From NCBI GenBank assembly GCA_022793095.1, contig JAAWCD010000109.1, positions 52,260-116,259 on the forward strand: DNA of 64,000 nucleotides, written 5' to 3'. The DNA is from Oscillospiraceae bacterium. Lineage in GTDB: Bacteria; Bacillota; Clostridia; Oscillospirales; Oscillospiraceae. Below the pieces are notes generated by a model that was given only the letters and a program-made list of their open reading frames with translations, did not search any database and was not told the DNA's origin. Positions 1 through 7,821 of the stretch are shown here, one piece after another. A program made the position numbers and the translations under genes. Within the stretch, counting starts at the first letter, position 1. Each line of letters begins with the position of its first letter.

Positions 1-33
1 CTGACGCGGGAAGTCCGGCAGAATCAATTTGAG

Positions 34-66
34 GTTCTTTTGCTTCCTTTCTTTCAAGAAAAGAAG
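34..66 (+). repeat. Interspersed A/T-rich intergenic repeat, copy 1
   Basis: A stretch of the form GTTCTTTTGCTTC...TTTCAAGAAAAGAAG lies just before the first gene. Similar stretches occur at 1969-1998, 3550-3590 (reverse orientation), 3625-3657 and 61752-61787, always between genes. Each copy can fold, because TTCTTTTC and GAAAAGAA are complementary. Its function is unknown; it is not coding. Confidence 0.6.
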
Positions 67-85
67 ACAACAAGGAGGAATGAGG

Positions 86-475
86 ATGAAGACAACGGGA
101 TTTCCCACCAGCAGCGACATCTACCTGGAGGTGGATGGAAAAAAGGTGGCTGTGGTGCAGAGCTACACCGCCAAAACCACCAAGAGCAGTCAGACCGTGG
201 AGGCCTTCGGCGAGAGTGAGCCGGTGGCTACCATCCCCGGCCAGCGGACCCATGTAATCGAGCTGACCCGGCTCTACGCTACCGACGACGCGGTGCGGGA
301 CGGCATCAATTTTCACGATCTGGAGAACTTCTCTCTGGTCATCTGCAAGCCCGACCGGCGGATCATTTACTCCGACTGCCAGTGGAGCGCCATCGGTGAG
401 ACCGGCGCACTCAGCGCCATGGTGGTGGAAAAGGTCACTGTGGTGGCCGCGAAACGGATTGAGACCACCGCCTGA
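86..475 (+). CDS. Phage-like tail tube protein (XkdM-like)
   Basis: This 129-residue protein probably forms the inner tube of a contractile phage-tail-like particle. It reads as a compact beta-rich protein of the usual size for XkdM/tail-tube families, with a TVEAFGESEP segment, and ends GALSAMVVEKVTVVAAKRIE. I chose the ATG at 86 because AGGAGG at 73-78 sits 7 bases from it; the in-frame ATG at 80 is too close. Its stop overlaps the next start (TGATG at 473-477), so the two are translationally coupled. The identification rests mainly on gene order (tube, chaperone, tape-measure position, LysM, hub, spike, gp25, J, U), which matches PBSX of Bacillus. The sheath gene should lie just upstream, outside the window. 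Confidence 0.65.
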   Translation: MKTTGFPTSSDIYLEVDGKKVAVVQSYTAKTTKSSQTVEAFGESEPVATIPGQRTHVIELTRLYATDDAVRDGINFHDLENFSLVICKPDRRIIYSDCQWSAIGETGALSAMVVEKVTVVAAKRIETTA

Positions 476-855
476 TGGAACGGACATTAGAACAGTGGCT
501 GGCCGGGCGCCGGGAACAGGAGATCTTCCTGAAAGGCGTGGCCTGCGTTCTGCGGGTAGCCTCCGCCCTGGAGGTGCTGGAGGCCCGGCGGGAAGCGGCC
601 GGGCTGGCCGCCGGGGACAGGGAACAGGCCCTCTGCTCCAACGCCTGCCTGCTGGCCAAGGCGCTGCGGCGGGATGGGAAGCGGGTCTTCGAGGGCGGAG
701 AGCAGGTCCTGGCCGCACTCACCCCCGGCGAAATCAGCCGGCTGGCCGCAGAGCTGGGACGACTGAACGAGGCGGAAAATCCTTCACCGGAGGATCCATG
801 GGAGGCCAGCGATGCGAGAAAAAAAGCCTGGAGCACGCGCCCTACGAGCGGCTGA
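475..855 (+). CDS. Putative tail assembly chaperone
   Basis: This 126-residue, mostly helical, Ala/Leu/Glu-rich protein starts with MERTLEQWLAG and has no motif I recognise. It sits directly after the tube gene, where tailed phages carry the tail assembly chaperone (XkdN / gpG type) that holds the tape measure during assembly. Its start overlaps the previous stop, and its last 58 bases overlap the next gene in a different frame. Phage chaperone pairs often overlap or use a frameshift here, and the overlap is consistent with that, although the downstream gene has its own good ribosome site. The functional call is therefore by position only. Confidence 0.45.
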   Translation: MERTLEQWLAGRREQEIFLKGVACVLRVASALEVLEARREAAGLAAGDREQALCSNACLLAKALRRDGKRVFEGGEQVLAALTPGEISRLAAELGRLNEAENPSPEDPWEASDARKKAWSTRPTSG

Positions 856-1121
856 AGTGGCGCGTGCTCCGGCACTTTCACGCCCTGCCCACTGAGGACC
901 GTGCCCGGCGGATGACCGACGGGGACTACCTTTACTGCGCCCTGAATCTGCTGCTGGACCAGGAGGAACAGTTGGACCGGCTCTGCCCGCAGTGCCGGAG
1001 TGAGGCCGGGGAGGGGCGCTGTCCCTCCTGCGGCGGACTTTGGAATGGGTCCGGGATGGGACGGAACGCTTCCTTCGACGAGGAACGGTATGAGGCGCTG
1101 CGAAGGGGTGAAGTGGGATGA
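798..1121 (+). CDS. Small zinc-ribbon-like protein of tail module
   Basis: A 107-residue protein whose ATG at 798 follows a strong GGAGGATCC site and lies inside the end of the preceding gene in another frame. Near residues 73-89 it has the pattern CPQC...CPSCGG, two CxxC knuckles typical of a treble-clef or zinc ribbon. The N-terminal half is helical and acidic/basic mixed (ARRMTDGDYLYCALNLLLDQ). In the tail gene order it takes the place of the second chaperone component (gpGT or XkdN-like). I cannot name the family. The stop overlaps the next start as ATGA at 1118-1121. Confidence 0.5.
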   Translation: MGGQRCEKKSLEHAPYERLKWRVLRHFHALPTEDRARRMTDGDYLYCALNLLLDQEEQLDRLCPQCRSEAGEGRCPSCGGLWNGSGMGRNASFDEERYEALRRGEVG

Positions 1122-1930
1122 CCGATTGGATTCAGGTTCTGCTGGGCCAGCCGCTGGAAGAGGCCCGGGAGGACAGCTTAGAAGAGCTGAATCAGGCCGC
1201 TGAGGACAGTTTGACCTGGAAACGGCGGACCGCGAGGCGGGCTGACGGGGCAGAGGGGTTTCCCGCAGCGGAGACGGCAGAGGAACGGCTGTTACCAGCA
1301 AAGTTTAGCCCGCTCCCCGAGGCGCTGGAGGAACAGCGATGGAACCGGAATGGAGTGGCGGCCGCCGGAACGGGAAAAGACAGGGCGGCTGCTGAAAATA
1401 AGGCCGTCCTGGAACAGGAGGACGGCGGCGAAGACAGGCCGGAGCATGGACGGGCCCAGGCGGAGGCCGGCCAAGGGGCGGAGCGGCTGGAGGGCTGGCT
1501 GCGGGACGCCCCCTTTCCAGCGGCTGAGACGGGACGGCGGACCGAACGGCAGGTAAGCTCTGCCGGGGCTCAGGCGGCACGGGGGGCACTGGGGGAGGCG
1601 CTGGTCTGGCGGCAGTCCGGGGCGGAAGCGCTGGAAGCAACCGCCGCTGGGCGGCAGGCGGAATGGGCTGCGGCGGAAACGGTCCGGCGGAACGCCGGAG
1701 ACAGCGGGTATCTGGCTGCGGCTCTGGCTGCGCCGGAGTACCGGACGCCGCCCGCCGGACGGCTGCTGGCCGTCATGGAGCAGAACGACCGGGTGGCTGC
1801 CTACCGGACCACGGCGCAAATGACTGAGCAAGTCGAAAACAGGGCCTGGACCGGGTCTGACCCGGCGCGGCTGGACCAGATCTTTGAACGGGACGCGCGG
1901 CGGTATGACAATGGGTTTACCATGTTTTGA
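1118..1930 (+). CDS. Ala/Glu/Arg-rich protein at the tape-measure position
   Basis: This 270-residue protein is extremely rich in Ala, Glu, Arg and Gly, with long predicted helices and no membrane segment until a short ordered tail ending ERDARRYDNGFTMF. It occupies the slot where phages carry the tape measure, which normally has 600-1500 residues and hydrophobic patches. If it is the length ruler, the family rule of roughly 0.15 nm per residue would give a tail of only about 40 nm. It could instead be a scaffold or a degenerate remnant of a larger tape-measure gene. It is coupled to the gene before it by ATGA. Confidence that it is coding is high because of conserved neighbours and coupling; the role is inferred. 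Confidence 0.55.
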   Translation: MTDWIQVLLGQPLEEAREDSLEELNQAAEDSLTWKRRTARRADGAEGFPAAETAEERLLPAKFSPLPEALEEQRWNRNGVAAAGTGKDRAAAENKAVLEQEDGGEDRPEHGRAQAEAGQGAERLEGWLRDAPFPAAETGRRTERQVSSAGAQAARGALGEALVWRQSGAEALEATAAGRQAEWAAAETVRRNAGDSGYLAAALAAPEYRTPPAGRLLAVMEQNDRVAAYRTTAQMTEQVENRAWTGSDPARLDQIFERDARRYDNGFTMF

Positions 1931-1968
1931 GCGTGCTGCGGACCCCGCCGCAGTTCCGTCAGTTTAAC

Positions 1969-1998
1969 GTTCTTTTCTAAGCTTTCTTTTCAAGAAAG
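1969..1998 (+). repeat. Interspersed A/T-rich intergenic repeat, copy 2
   Basis: GTTCTTTTC followed by CTTTCTTTTCAAGAAAG precedes the LysM gene. It is the same family as the stretch at 34-66, with CTTTCTT/AAGAAAG self-complementarity, and lies immediately before an AAAGGAGG ribosome site. Confidence 0.5.
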
Positions 1999-2015
1999 CG
2001 TAAAGGAGGTGGGCC

Positions 2016-2603
2016 ATGAGACTGGCTCCAATGCGATACAAAACCTTTGTCTGGCCCCACAACCCCCGGGTGTACTCTATCGAGTACAAACGGAAAATGG
2101 CGGTCAACAAGGTGCCCTTCGGACGGTACTACTTGCAGGACCTGGGTATTACCCGCCGGGTGATGCGGGGCGAGGGCGAGTTCGTGGGCAGTCAGGCCTA
2201 CGACCAGTTCCGGGACCTGGCCAGCCTGTTTTATGAGAACACGCCGGGGACGCTTATTCACCCCCTGTGGCAGTCGGCCAGCGCCTACTTTGTGGGACTG
2301 TCCCTGGCGCAGGAACCAAGGGCCGACTATGTGAAATACACCTTTGAGTTTTGGGAGTGCTACGACCAATACCACTCTACCGGCACCCTGGTGAACACAG
2401 GAACCAGCGGGAGCGGAAGCGGCGAAGGCGCTGCCGGGACCGGAAGCGGAAACGCCCAATGGCACACGGTGGTCCGGGGCGACTCCCTCTGGGCGCTGGC
2501 GAGGACTTACGGTACCACCGTGAGTCAGCTGCTGGCCTGGAATCCCGGCATCAAAAATCCCAACCTCATTTACGTGGGGCAGAAGGTTCAGGTGAGCGGA
2601 TGA
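2016..2603 (+). CDS. LysM baseplate/tail hub protein (XkdP-like)
   Basis: A 195-residue protein with three parts: an N-terminal domain (about 1-125) starting with MRYKTFVWPHNPRVYSIEY, as in XkdP and related tail proteins; a Gly/Ser/Thr linker (about 130-145); and a LysM domain (about 147-193) with GDSLWALARTYGTT and a final IYVGQKVQV. In contractile tails this protein links the tube to the baseplate hub, and LysM probably serves as an assembly or peptidoglycan-binding module. AAAGGAGG at 2003-2010 sets the start. The stop overlaps the next gene's ATG (ATGA at 2600). Confidence 0.75.
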   Translation: MRLAPMRYKTFVWPHNPRVYSIEYKRKMAVNKVPFGRYYLQDLGITRRVMRGEGEFVGSQAYDQFRDLASLFYENTPGTLIHPLWQSASAYFVGLSLAQEPRADYVKYTFEFWECYDQYHSTGTLVNTGTSGSGSGEGAAGTGSGNAQWHTVVRGDSLWALARTYGTTVSQLLAWNPGIKNPNLIYVGQKVQVSG

Positions 2604-3550
2604 CTGGAACCTTGTGGGAATCCAACGGCGGGGTTTACCGGCTTCCCGAGCTGCTGGAATGGGAGCTGACCTACACGGCGGGAGCGCCCTGCGACAGCTT
2701 TTCCGTTCGCTGCGTCTACGACCCGGACATGGACGGCCATCTCCATCGGGCCGTGGAGTTCACAGCCGAATCCGGCGGCGAGCGGATGTTTTACGGCGTG
2801 GTGGACGAATATCAAATCACCTGGGACGGCAATGGCCGTCAGGTGGAGGTGGCCGGCCGGGGAATGGCTGCCCGGCTGCTGGACAACGAGGCGGAGGCTC
2901 AGGAGTATCAGACCGCTACCTTGGACGACATTCTGGACAACCATGTGAGGCCCTACGGCATCACCGTGGGCGATCGGGAGAGTCTGCCGCCGGTGCCCGG
3001 CTTTGCTGTGGCCAGCGGCAGCAGTCAATGGCAGGTGCTCTATCAATTCGCCTGCTATTACGGCGGGGTGACGCCCCGCTTTGACCGGACTGGCCGGCTG
3101 CTGCTCTGCGGCTGGAAGGACGGAACCAGGCGGGTGCTGGACGGCCGGACGCCGGTGCTGGCCATTCGGAAGCGGGAAAAGCGATATGGCGTGCTCTCTG
3201 AGATTCTGGTCCGGGACAAGCCCCAGAAGCGGGTGGAGTCCATCCGCAACCGGGCCTTTTTATCCGAGGGCGGCTCATGCAGCCGGGTCATCACCATGCC
3301 GGGCAGGAGCAGTTATCAGGATATGCGTTATTCCGGCGAGTACCAGATCCGCCGGTCAGAGGCCGAACGAAACCGGGTGGAACTGACCGTGGCCGCACCC
3401 TTCTGGGGCTGGCCCGGCGAGCTGGCTGAGCTCCGGCTGGAACGGATTGGGCTCACCGGGGAATACCGCATCCTGGAGGCGTCCACCGGCACCGGCGGCG
3501 AGGGCGCATGGACCCGGCTCACCTTGGGCGATCCGGATGCGCTGGTTTAG
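2600..3550 (+). CDS. Baseplate hub protein (XkdQ / gpD-like)
   Basis: This 316-residue protein fits the baseplate hub: N-terminal beta domain (VYRLPELLEWELTYT), a central part with DDILDNHVRPYGI and SQWQVLYQFACYYG, which resembles the XkdQ/late-control-D pattern in which a C-terminal beta domain ends in EYRILEASTG. The hub forms the tip cylinder on which the spike sits. The start at 2600 is translationally coupled to the LysM gene. The length matches XkdQ-type proteins (about 320). Downstream, 3551-3676 is non-coding and holds two repeat copies. Confidence 0.7.
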   Translation: MTGTLWESNGGVYRLPELLEWELTYTAGAPCDSFSVRCVYDPDMDGHLHRAVEFTAESGGERMFYGVVDEYQITWDGNGRQVEVAGRGMAARLLDNEAEAQEYQTATLDDILDNHVRPYGITVGDRESLPPVPGFAVASGSSQWQVLYQFACYYGGVTPRFDRTGRLLLCGWKDGTRRVLDGRTPVLAIRKREKRYGVLSEILVRDKPQKRVESIRNRAFLSEGGSCSRVITMPGRSSYQDMRYSGEYQIRRSEAERNRVELTVAAPFWGWPGELAELRLERIGLTGEYRILEASTGTGGEGAWTRLTLGDPDALV

Positions 3551-3657
3551 TTCTTTTTCTTGAAAGAAAAAGAACCAAAAAGAACTTTAAACTGGTTCTA
3601 TTGACGCACAACACCCAGCGTAAAGTTCTTTTGCTTCTTCCCGTTCAAGAAAAGACG
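3550..3657. repeat. Two interspersed repeat copies in opposite orientation
   Basis: Bases 3550-3590 contain a reverse-orientation copy (AGTTCTTTTTCTTGAAAG then AAAAGAACTTTAAACTGG), which forms a hairpin and may also terminate transcription after the hub gene. Bases 3625-3657 hold a forward copy (GTTCTTTTGCTTCTTC...). The ACCAGTTTAAAGTTCTTTTT block is shared with the copy near 61740. The ribosome site AAAGGAGG follows at 3660. Confidence 0.6.
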
Positions 3658-3676
3658 AGAAAAGGAGGAAACTATC

Positions 3677-4045
3677 ATGTGGCTGTCCAGACGGGAACGG
3701 CCGGAGGAGGTCAAGCGGGAAGCGCTGGCCGAGGACGGACAGGTGACCATTGAAGACGGCGTGGGCGTCTACGCTGAGGGAGAACGGCGGAATCTGCCGG
3801 TGTACGGACCAGGCGGCTGCCGCTGGCGTCCCAGCGCAAACCAGCAGGTGCTGGTTCTCAAGCTGGGCCGTCAGGGAGAACAGCCCTGCGTGGCCGGGGC
3901 TCAGGTCGGAGAAAACGACCTGGAGCCCGGTGAGATTGAGCTATTTTCCAACGGGGCCAGCATCGTGCTCCACAACAGCGGCAGAGTGGATATTCAGGGC
4001 AGGCTGTACATCAACGGTGAGCCCTACAGCCCGTGCCGGTGCTGA
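3677..4045 (+). CDS. Tail spike / gpV-like baseplate protein
   Basis: A 122-residue beta-rich protein. Residues 1-75 look like an OB-fold (GVYAEGERRNLPVYGPGG) and residues 85-118 have the short-period beta pattern SNGASIVLHNSGRVDIQG seen in the triple-stranded helix of gpV/gp45-type spikes. It ends in CRC, which might bind metal at the spike tip, as His/Cys tips bind iron in P2 and phi92 spikes; that last point is inference. AAAGGAGG precedes the ATG. It sits between hub and gp25-like wedge as in PBSX (XkdR). Confidence 0.65.
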   Translation: MWLSRRERPEEVKREALAEDGQVTIEDGVGVYAEGERRNLPVYGPGGCRWRPSANQQVLVLKLGRQGEQPCVAGAQVGENDLEPGEIELFSNGASIVLHNSGRVDIQGRLYINGEPYSPCRC

Positions 4046-4057
4046 AAGGCGGCGGAA

Positions 4058-4408
4058 ATGGAGCTAAAGTGGAAGGATAAGGACTATCAGACCGGGGAAA
4101 CCGGCGGGCTGGAAACCGTGTCCGGCGGCCAGGAGCTCCTGCAGCGGGTGCTGATGCGTCTGTCCGCCCGGCGGGGAGGCTTTCCCTTCCTGCCGGAGCT
4201 GGGCAGCAGGCTGCACCTGCTGGGCCGGGAGCCAGAGCGGATGCGTCAGAACGTGGCGGAGGTCTATGTACGGGAGGCACTGTCCAGTGAGGACGGGCTG
4301 GAGGTCCTTCAAGTGAGCCTCTCCGAGCCCGAGGCCGGCAGGCTGGACCTGTCGGTGGACCTGCTGTGGAAGGGCCTGCCGGTGAGCGCCTCCCTTTCCC
4401 TGCCCTGA
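4058..4408 (+). CDS. gp25-like baseplate wedge protein (XkdS-like)
   Basis: This 116-residue protein is the right size and place for the gp25/lysozyme-like wedge or DUF2634 (XkdS) protein. Residues 25-50 (QELLQRVLMRLSARRGGF) followed by FLPELGSRLHLL match the helix and 'PELGS' turn common in gp25 proteins, and the C-terminus (LDLSVDLLWKG) is a beta hairpin. It probably starts sheath contraction at the baseplate. It begins 12 bases after the spike gene and precedes baseplate J. Confidence 0.75.
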   Translation: MELKWKDKDYQTGETGGLETVSGGQELLQRVLMRLSARRGGFPFLPELGSRLHLLGREPERMRQNVAEVYVREALSSEDGLEVLQVSLSEPEAGRLDLSVDLLWKGLPVSASLSLP

Positions 4409-4431
4409 GAACCTGTATTCAAAGAGGTGAG

Positions 4432-5496
4432 ATGTTGCACACTGTAGAGAGTTATTACGACAAAATGCTGGCCCTGTTTCAGGAGAAAACCGGGCGGGAC
4501 GCCGCCGGTTCCGTGGACCTGAGCGTCAGGCTCTACGCCCTGGCGTCCCAGCTGTACGCACTGGACGCTCAGGGGGAATGGATTCAAAAGCAGTGCTTCC
4601 CACAGTCCGCCCAGGGCACCTTCCTGGACCAGCACGCCCAGCTGCGGGGACTGGTCCGCCGTCCCGCGGCGAAGGCACTGGGGAGCATCCGCTTTTCCGT
4701 GGACCGGGCGGGGCAGAGCGATTTGGTCATTCAGGCAGGAACCATTTGCATGACCGCCAATCAGGTGCGGTTTGAGACCATTCAGGAGGTGGTTCTGAGG
4801 GCCGGTCAGACCGAGGTTCTGGCGGAGGCCCAGGCTGTAGAGGCCGGGGCCGCGGGCAATGTGCCGTCAGGCAGCATCCTGACCATGGCGGTCGCGCCGG
4901 TGGGCATCCGCCGGTGCGGCAATCCCGAGCCCTTCACCGGCGGTATGGAGGAGGAAGACGACGAAAGCCTCCGAAAGCGGGTGCTGGAGACCTACCGCAG
5001 GCTGGCCAACGGTGCCAACGCGGCCTACTACGAGAAGGAGGCGCTGGCCTTTTCCGCCGACGTGGCGGCAGTCGCCGTGGTGGGCCGCAGCCGGGGCACC
5101 GGCACTGTGGACGTGGTGCCCGCAGTTTGGCACGGGGTACCCGGCGCGGATTTGATTTCAGGGCTTCAGGACTACTTCGAGGAACGGCGGGAAATCGCTG
5201 TCGATGTGCTGGTCAAAGCGCCCACCGTGAAAACAGTGGACGTGAGCGCATCCATTGAGCCGGAGGCTGGGCAGACATATGCCGAGGTGGCGGGCCGGGT
5301 GGACGCGGTGCTCAAGGACTGGTTTAACGGCGAACGGCTGGGCCAGGATATTCTGCGGGTCAAGCTGGGAGACCTCATTTACGGCGTGGAGGGCGTGGCC
5401 AACTACACGCTGGCCGCGCCGGCGGCCGATGTGGCCGTGGCCTCCACCGAGCTGCCCTGGCTGGGCGTCCTGACCCTCAGCCAGATGGGAGCGTGA
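4432..5496 (+). CDS. Baseplate J-like protein (XkdT-like)
   Basis: A 354-residue protein with the Baseplate_J pattern: a helical N-terminus (YDKMLALFQEKTG), then QGTFLDQHAQLRGL, a beta domain with AGAAGNVPSGSI near 140-150, and GGMEEEDDESLRKRVLETYR near 175-195. These match the J/XkdT family, whose members clamp the wedge around the hub. I chose the ATG at 4432, which has AAAGAGGTGAG just upstream, instead of an earlier in-frame codon lying within the gp25-like gene. Only three bases separate its stop from the next start. Confidence 0.85.
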   Translation: MLHTVESYYDKMLALFQEKTGRDAAGSVDLSVRLYALASQLYALDAQGEWIQKQCFPQSAQGTFLDQHAQLRGLVRRPAAKALGSIRFSVDRAGQSDLVIQAGTICMTANQVRFETIQEVVLRAGQTEVLAEAQAVEAGAAGNVPSGSILTMAVAPVGIRRCGNPEPFTGGMEEEDDESLRKRVLETYRRLANGANAAYYEKEALAFSADVAAVAVVGRSRGTGTVDVVPAVWHGVPGADLISGLQDYFEERREIAVDVLVKAPTVKTVDVSASIEPEAGQTYAEVAGRVDAVLKDWFNGERLGQDILRVKLGDLIYGVEGVANYTLAAPAADVAVASTELPWLGVLTLSQMGA

Positions 5497-5499
5497 GCC

Positions 5500-6069
5500 A
5501 TGGGATACAGCAGCTATCTGAAAGAGCTGCTCCGGCCCCTGGGGCTCTATGACCTGTCCGATGGAGCCATCAATGTGGGCGAGCTGGAGGCCGCCGGAGG
5601 CGTGATGGACCTGCTGGACCTTCAGCTGGAAGACATTCAGCGGGAAATGCTGCTCACCACGGCGGAGGGGCTGGGGCTGGAGCGGATTGAGGACCTGCTG
5701 GTACACAAGCCCAGACCCTTGGACCTGAAGCACCGGCGGGCCGCCCTGGCCGCGCTCCTCCGGATTGGCAACGACAGCTACACCTTGGCCGCCATCAACG
5801 ACAACCTGGCCGGCTGCGGACTCAACGCAGTGGTCAGCGAGACCGAAGAGGCCGGCGTGGTGGAGGTGCGGTTCCCCGAGGTGCCCGGGATCCCTGACGG
5901 CTTTGATGAAATGAGCCGGATTATTGAGGACATCATCCCCTGCCACCTGTTCATCCGGTACGTGTACTGGTACATTACTTGGGCTATGGTGGAGGAGAAA
6001 TTCCCCCTTTGGGGAGACCTGGACCGGTCCGGACTGACCTGGGAGGCACTGGAAAAGCTAGTGCGCTAG
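5500..6069 (+). CDS. Tail protein XkdU/YmfQ-like (DUF2313)
   Basis: A 189-residue protein matching the DUF2313/XkdU pattern: helical N-terminus with LQLEDIQREMLLTTAEGLGLERIEDLL, a middle hairpin (IGNDSYTLAAINDNLAGCG) and a C-terminal part with PCHLFIRYVYWYITW. In PBSX and Mu-like phages it joins J to the tail fibre. It is the last gene of the module: a terminator follows at 6081-6118, and no fibre, holin or lysin gene is seen. Confidence 0.75.
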   Translation: MGYSSYLKELLRPLGLYDLSDGAINVGELEAAGGVMDLLDLQLEDIQREMLLTTAEGLGLERIEDLLVHKPRPLDLKHRRAALAALLRIGNDSYTLAAINDNLAGCGLNAVVSETEEAGVVEVRFPEVPGIPDGFDEMSRIIEDIIPCHLFIRYVYWYITWAMVEEKFPLWGDLDRSGLTWEALEKLVR

Positions 6070-6080
6070 TTGAAAAGAAG

Positions 6081-6124
6081 CCGTGGAGGAACGCAGTATC
6101 TGCCGGTTCCCTCCACGGTTTTTT
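6081..6124 (+). terminator. Terminator after tail module
   Basis: CCGTGGAGGAAC pairs with GTTCCCTCCACGG (one bulge) around a 12-base loop and is followed by TTTTTTCTTT. It is a good intrinsic terminator. Confidence 0.85.
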
Positions 6125-6167
6125 CTTTGGGTAAAAATGAATTTTTGCAGATTTTAACGTCATTCTC

Positions 6168-6196
6168 TTGCGGCAGAGCGGGAAAGGGCGTATAAT
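6168..6196 (+). promoter_or_regulatory. Sigma-70-type promoter for lipoprotein gene
   Basis: TTGCGG at 6168-6173 and TATAAT at 6191-6196 are separated by 17 bases, and the gene starts 31 bases further on. Confidence 0.75.
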
Positions 6197-6226
6197 GAAG
6201 ATCTCTAGGAAAGGCGGGCGGTTATC

Positions 6227-7294
6227 ATGCGGCGATTGACCCTGATCTTGATTTTCTGCCTGCTCCTGTCCGGCTGTCAGACTGCCGGGCCGGAGCAGCT
6301 GTCCACGCAGGAACAGGCGGAATTTCAGGCAGTGCTGGACCTGTCTCTAGGCAGCCTGAAGAAGCACCTCAGCCAGGAGGAATATCAAACCGCTCAGCAG
6401 CGGCTGATGACCCTCTGGCCCCTGCGGCAGGCCAGGCTGGAGCAGGGTGAATTTGAGCCGGGCTGGCGGGAGCAGTTTTACCTCAGCGCTTACAGCCGCC
6501 TGCTGGACAGCTACACGGCGGTTTACCTGGGGAAAAGCCGGTGGTGGTGGTCCTCCGACCGGCCGGAGGATGTGGACTTGGTCAACTTCCACATTCAATC
6601 CAACGGCGTTCTCACCGCGCCTTACTACTATGAGGGCTGGGATGACTTCCCCATTGAGCGGAAGGACGCGGATGCCCTTTGGAACAGCGTGAAATCGGTC
6701 CTGCCGGAGGGCGCGTTGGACGATTTTAAGGAATTCCACCTCTTCACCGACGGCGAGTATGAGACCGTGGCCTATGTTTACTGGGATGACACCGGCGGCG
6801 CGGCCCAGGGCTGGGGGCTGGCCGTTGACCCGGTGGATTCAGAAAACTGGGGCGAGCTGGTGCTGACCGTGCTCCACGAGTACTGCCACTATCTGACGCT
6901 GAAGGAAGGGCAGGTGCGATTCGAGACCCCAGGGACAGATACTTACAGCGAGGCCGGGCTTCGCTCCCTTCCCGGCTCTTACCTCAATCAGTTTTATCAG
7001 GAATACTGGGGCTTTCTCAGTGAGGAGCGGCGGAGCAACCTGGATTCCGGGGAGTTTTATATCCGGCATCAGACCGAGTTTTGCAGCGAGTACGCCTCCA
7101 CCGACCCCTCGGAGGACATTGCGGAATGTTTTGCCTACTTCGTGGTGATGGACGATGAGTCGTTGGAGCAGGAGGCCGGTCAAGCCGGGGAAAAACTGCG
7201 GTTTTTCCTCCGCTACCCGGAGTTCGTTGCCTTCCGTGAGGAGGTCCGGCTCCATCTGGAGCTGGACGCCGGAGCGGAGGAGCCAGCCGCGTGA
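6227..7294 (+). CDS. Lipoprotein with HExxH metallopeptidase motif
   Basis: A 355-residue secreted lipoprotein. Its signal peptide ends with the lipobox LLSGC (Cys18), so it should be anchored outside the membrane. Near residue 221 the sequence VLHEYCHYLTL carries the zinc-binding HExxH motif, and SEDIAECFAYFV near 285-297 could supply the third (Glu) ligand, as in gluzincin-type peptidases. Residues 25-120 are helical and lack a known motif. The substrate is unknown. It has its own promoter and stands between the tail module and the thioesterase gene; nothing in the sequence ties it to the tail particle. Confidence 0.7.
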   Translation: MRRLTLILIFCLLLSGCQTAGPEQLSTQEQAEFQAVLDLSLGSLKKHLSQEEYQTAQQRLMTLWPLRQARLEQGEFEPGWREQFYLSAYSRLLDSYTAVYLGKSRWWWSSDRPEDVDLVNFHIQSNGVLTAPYYYEGWDDFPIERKDADALWNSVKSVLPEGALDDFKEFHLFTDGEYETVAYVYWDDTGGAAQGWGLAVDPVDSENWGELVLTVLHEYCHYLTLKEGQVRFETPGTDTYSEAGLRSLPGSYLNQFYQEYWGFLSEERRSNLDSGEFYIRHQTEFCSEYASTDPSEDIAECFAYFVVMDDESLEQEAGQAGEKLRFFLRYPEFVAFREEVRLHLELDAGAEEPAA

Positions 7295-7341
7295 CTTTAC
7301 GCGCTGGTCTATCAAAAATTTTTCAGGAAGGTTGTGCAGCA

Positions 7342-7794
7342 ATGAGCGAACAAGCGCTGACCGCACAGGAATGGCTCACGGAAGAGCTGAAATTTATCAA
7401 CGAAACCATGGCGGAAACGCTGAACGGACGGCTGAAGGCTGAGCTGGAGTCCTGCAAGGAAGACGAGCTGGAGCTGGAGCTCCGGTTCCCCCTTCAGCCG
7501 TGGCAGGTCAATGGATTGGGCACCCTCCATGGCGGCATGGTCTCCACCATGATGGACCTGGCCATGAGCATGGCGGTTTACTGCTATTCCCGGCAAAGTA
7601 TTCCGCCCACGGTCTCCATGTCGGTGAATTACCTCCGGCCTGTGCCCGTGGAGGAGTACGTGGAGATTAAGGCAAAGGTGACCTCTCTGGGCAAACGGAA
7701 CGCCACAGCCTACTGTGAGGCCCTGGTACCCCGCAGCGGCAAGACTGCCGCCACGGCCATCGGAACCTACGCGATTATTCCCAGAAAGGAGTAA
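7342..7794 (+). CDS. PaaI-family hotdog thioesterase
   Basis: A 150-residue acyl-CoA thioesterase-like protein. The signature NGLGTLHGGMVSTMMDLAMS (about residues 53-72) is the HGG loop and active-site helix of the PaaI/YbgC hotdog fold, which hydrolyses acyl- or aryl-CoA thioesters. The ATG at 7342 follows AGGAAGG; an upstream in-frame GTG at 7291 overlaps the previous stop but has no ribosome site. It ends before a hairpin shared with the convergent operon. The specific thioester is unknown. Confidence 0.85.
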   Translation: MSEQALTAQEWLTEELKFINETMAETLNGRLKAELESCKEDELELELRFPLQPWQVNGLGTLHGGMVSTMMDLAMSMAVYCYSRQSIPPTVSMSVNYLRPVPVEEYVEIKAKVTSLGKRNATAYCEALVPRSGKTAATAIGTYAIIPRKE

Positions 7795-7821
7795 TCCGGC
7801 TTCCGCCCCAGTGCGAAACAA

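Noticed and set aside
1292..1831. Minus-strand frames opposite the 270-residue tail protein
   Set aside because: Pro/Arg-rich low-complexity shadows. The plus-strand gene is kept because it is coupled to its neighbour by ATGA and ends in an ordered segment.
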